NCBI GenBank assembly: GCA_963576725.1
Contig: OY755241.1
Span: 1,612,001-1,676,000, forward strand
Direction of reading: 5' to 3'
Source: Azorinus chamasolen
Lineage: Eukaryota; Mollusca; Bivalvia; Cardiida; Solecurtidae
Length of the DNA stretch: 64,000 nt
Shown: positions 63,921-64,000 of the stretch, piece by piece
Numbering within the stretch: position 1 is the first letter of the stretch
How the letters are laid out: each line of letters opens with the position of its first letter
Position numbers and translations under genes: made by a program
The notes under the pieces: model-generated
Database searches by the model: none
What the model was told of the DNA's origin: nothing
Seen by the model: the letters and a program-made list of their open reading frames with translations, nothing else

Positions 63921-64000
63921 TTTAAACAGAAATATCAGAATTGAAAAAAAATAGCCTACACTGTTGACATATGGATACTTATATTTCAAACTCAATTTTT

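Noticed and set aside
1..64000. CRISPR arrays, bacterial operons, rRNA genes
   Set aside because: The arrays present are eukaryotic minisatellites without spacer structure, and there are spliced exons and LINEs throughout; no rRNA sequence was recognised.

Overview
Eukaryotic, AT-rich, intron- and transposon-dominated DNA. The only host gene that can be read with confidence is on the minus strand. It is a mollusc-type gene joining a temptin domain to the start of a DBH/PHM-type copper monooxygenase domain. Five exons with matching splice phases lie at 21004-20803, 19218-19086, 16601-16512, 8915-8733 and 304-141, and the gene runs off the left edge. Together with clam-type Penelope-like elements and the repeat content, this points to a bivalve, probably a clam. 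The species is inference.

Layout. 1-21 kb: exons of the temptin/monooxygenase gene, with introns filled by repeats. These include a 5'-truncated Penelope-like element (PLE, minus, 8591-5297) and a three-level nest at 9.6-15.9 kb: an L2/CR1-like LINE inside a hairpin-ended tandem-repeat element inside a PLE 3' UTR. 21-25 kb: minisatellites and a second PLE family with an intact reverse-transcriptase reading frame (22951-24381). 25-40 kb: no genes recognised. It holds many small TTAA-flanked palindromic MITEs, a G-rich minisatellite (31.7-32.6 kb) and hairpin-ended repeat elements. 41-57 kb: heavily nested retrotransposons. An RNase H-bearing LINE (minus) is split by a Tx1/L1-type LINE (43.5-50.2 kb, plus), which is itself split by a repeat element. 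A mosaic PLE (51.1-55.85 kb, plus) follows. 57-64 kb: a decayed SWIM/YqaJ-type gene, an SGNH-hydrolase-like pseudogene and tandem duplications.

Most interesting reading: the PLEs have the permuted order GIY-YIG endonuclease, linker, RT known for Naiad elements. In two copies the frame upstream of the RT is interrupted only by TGA at conserved cysteine-like positions, including the first position of a C-x-C motif. A SECIS-like RNA fold starts on the stop codon in both PLE families, with compensatory base changes between them. Selenoprotein-coding Naiads have been described from clams (Craig and colleagues, 2021). What this window adds is the exact sites, the SECIS placement and its covariation. 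A second point is that the host monooxygenase-like domain has Lys-Glu where the copper-binding His-His pair is expected.
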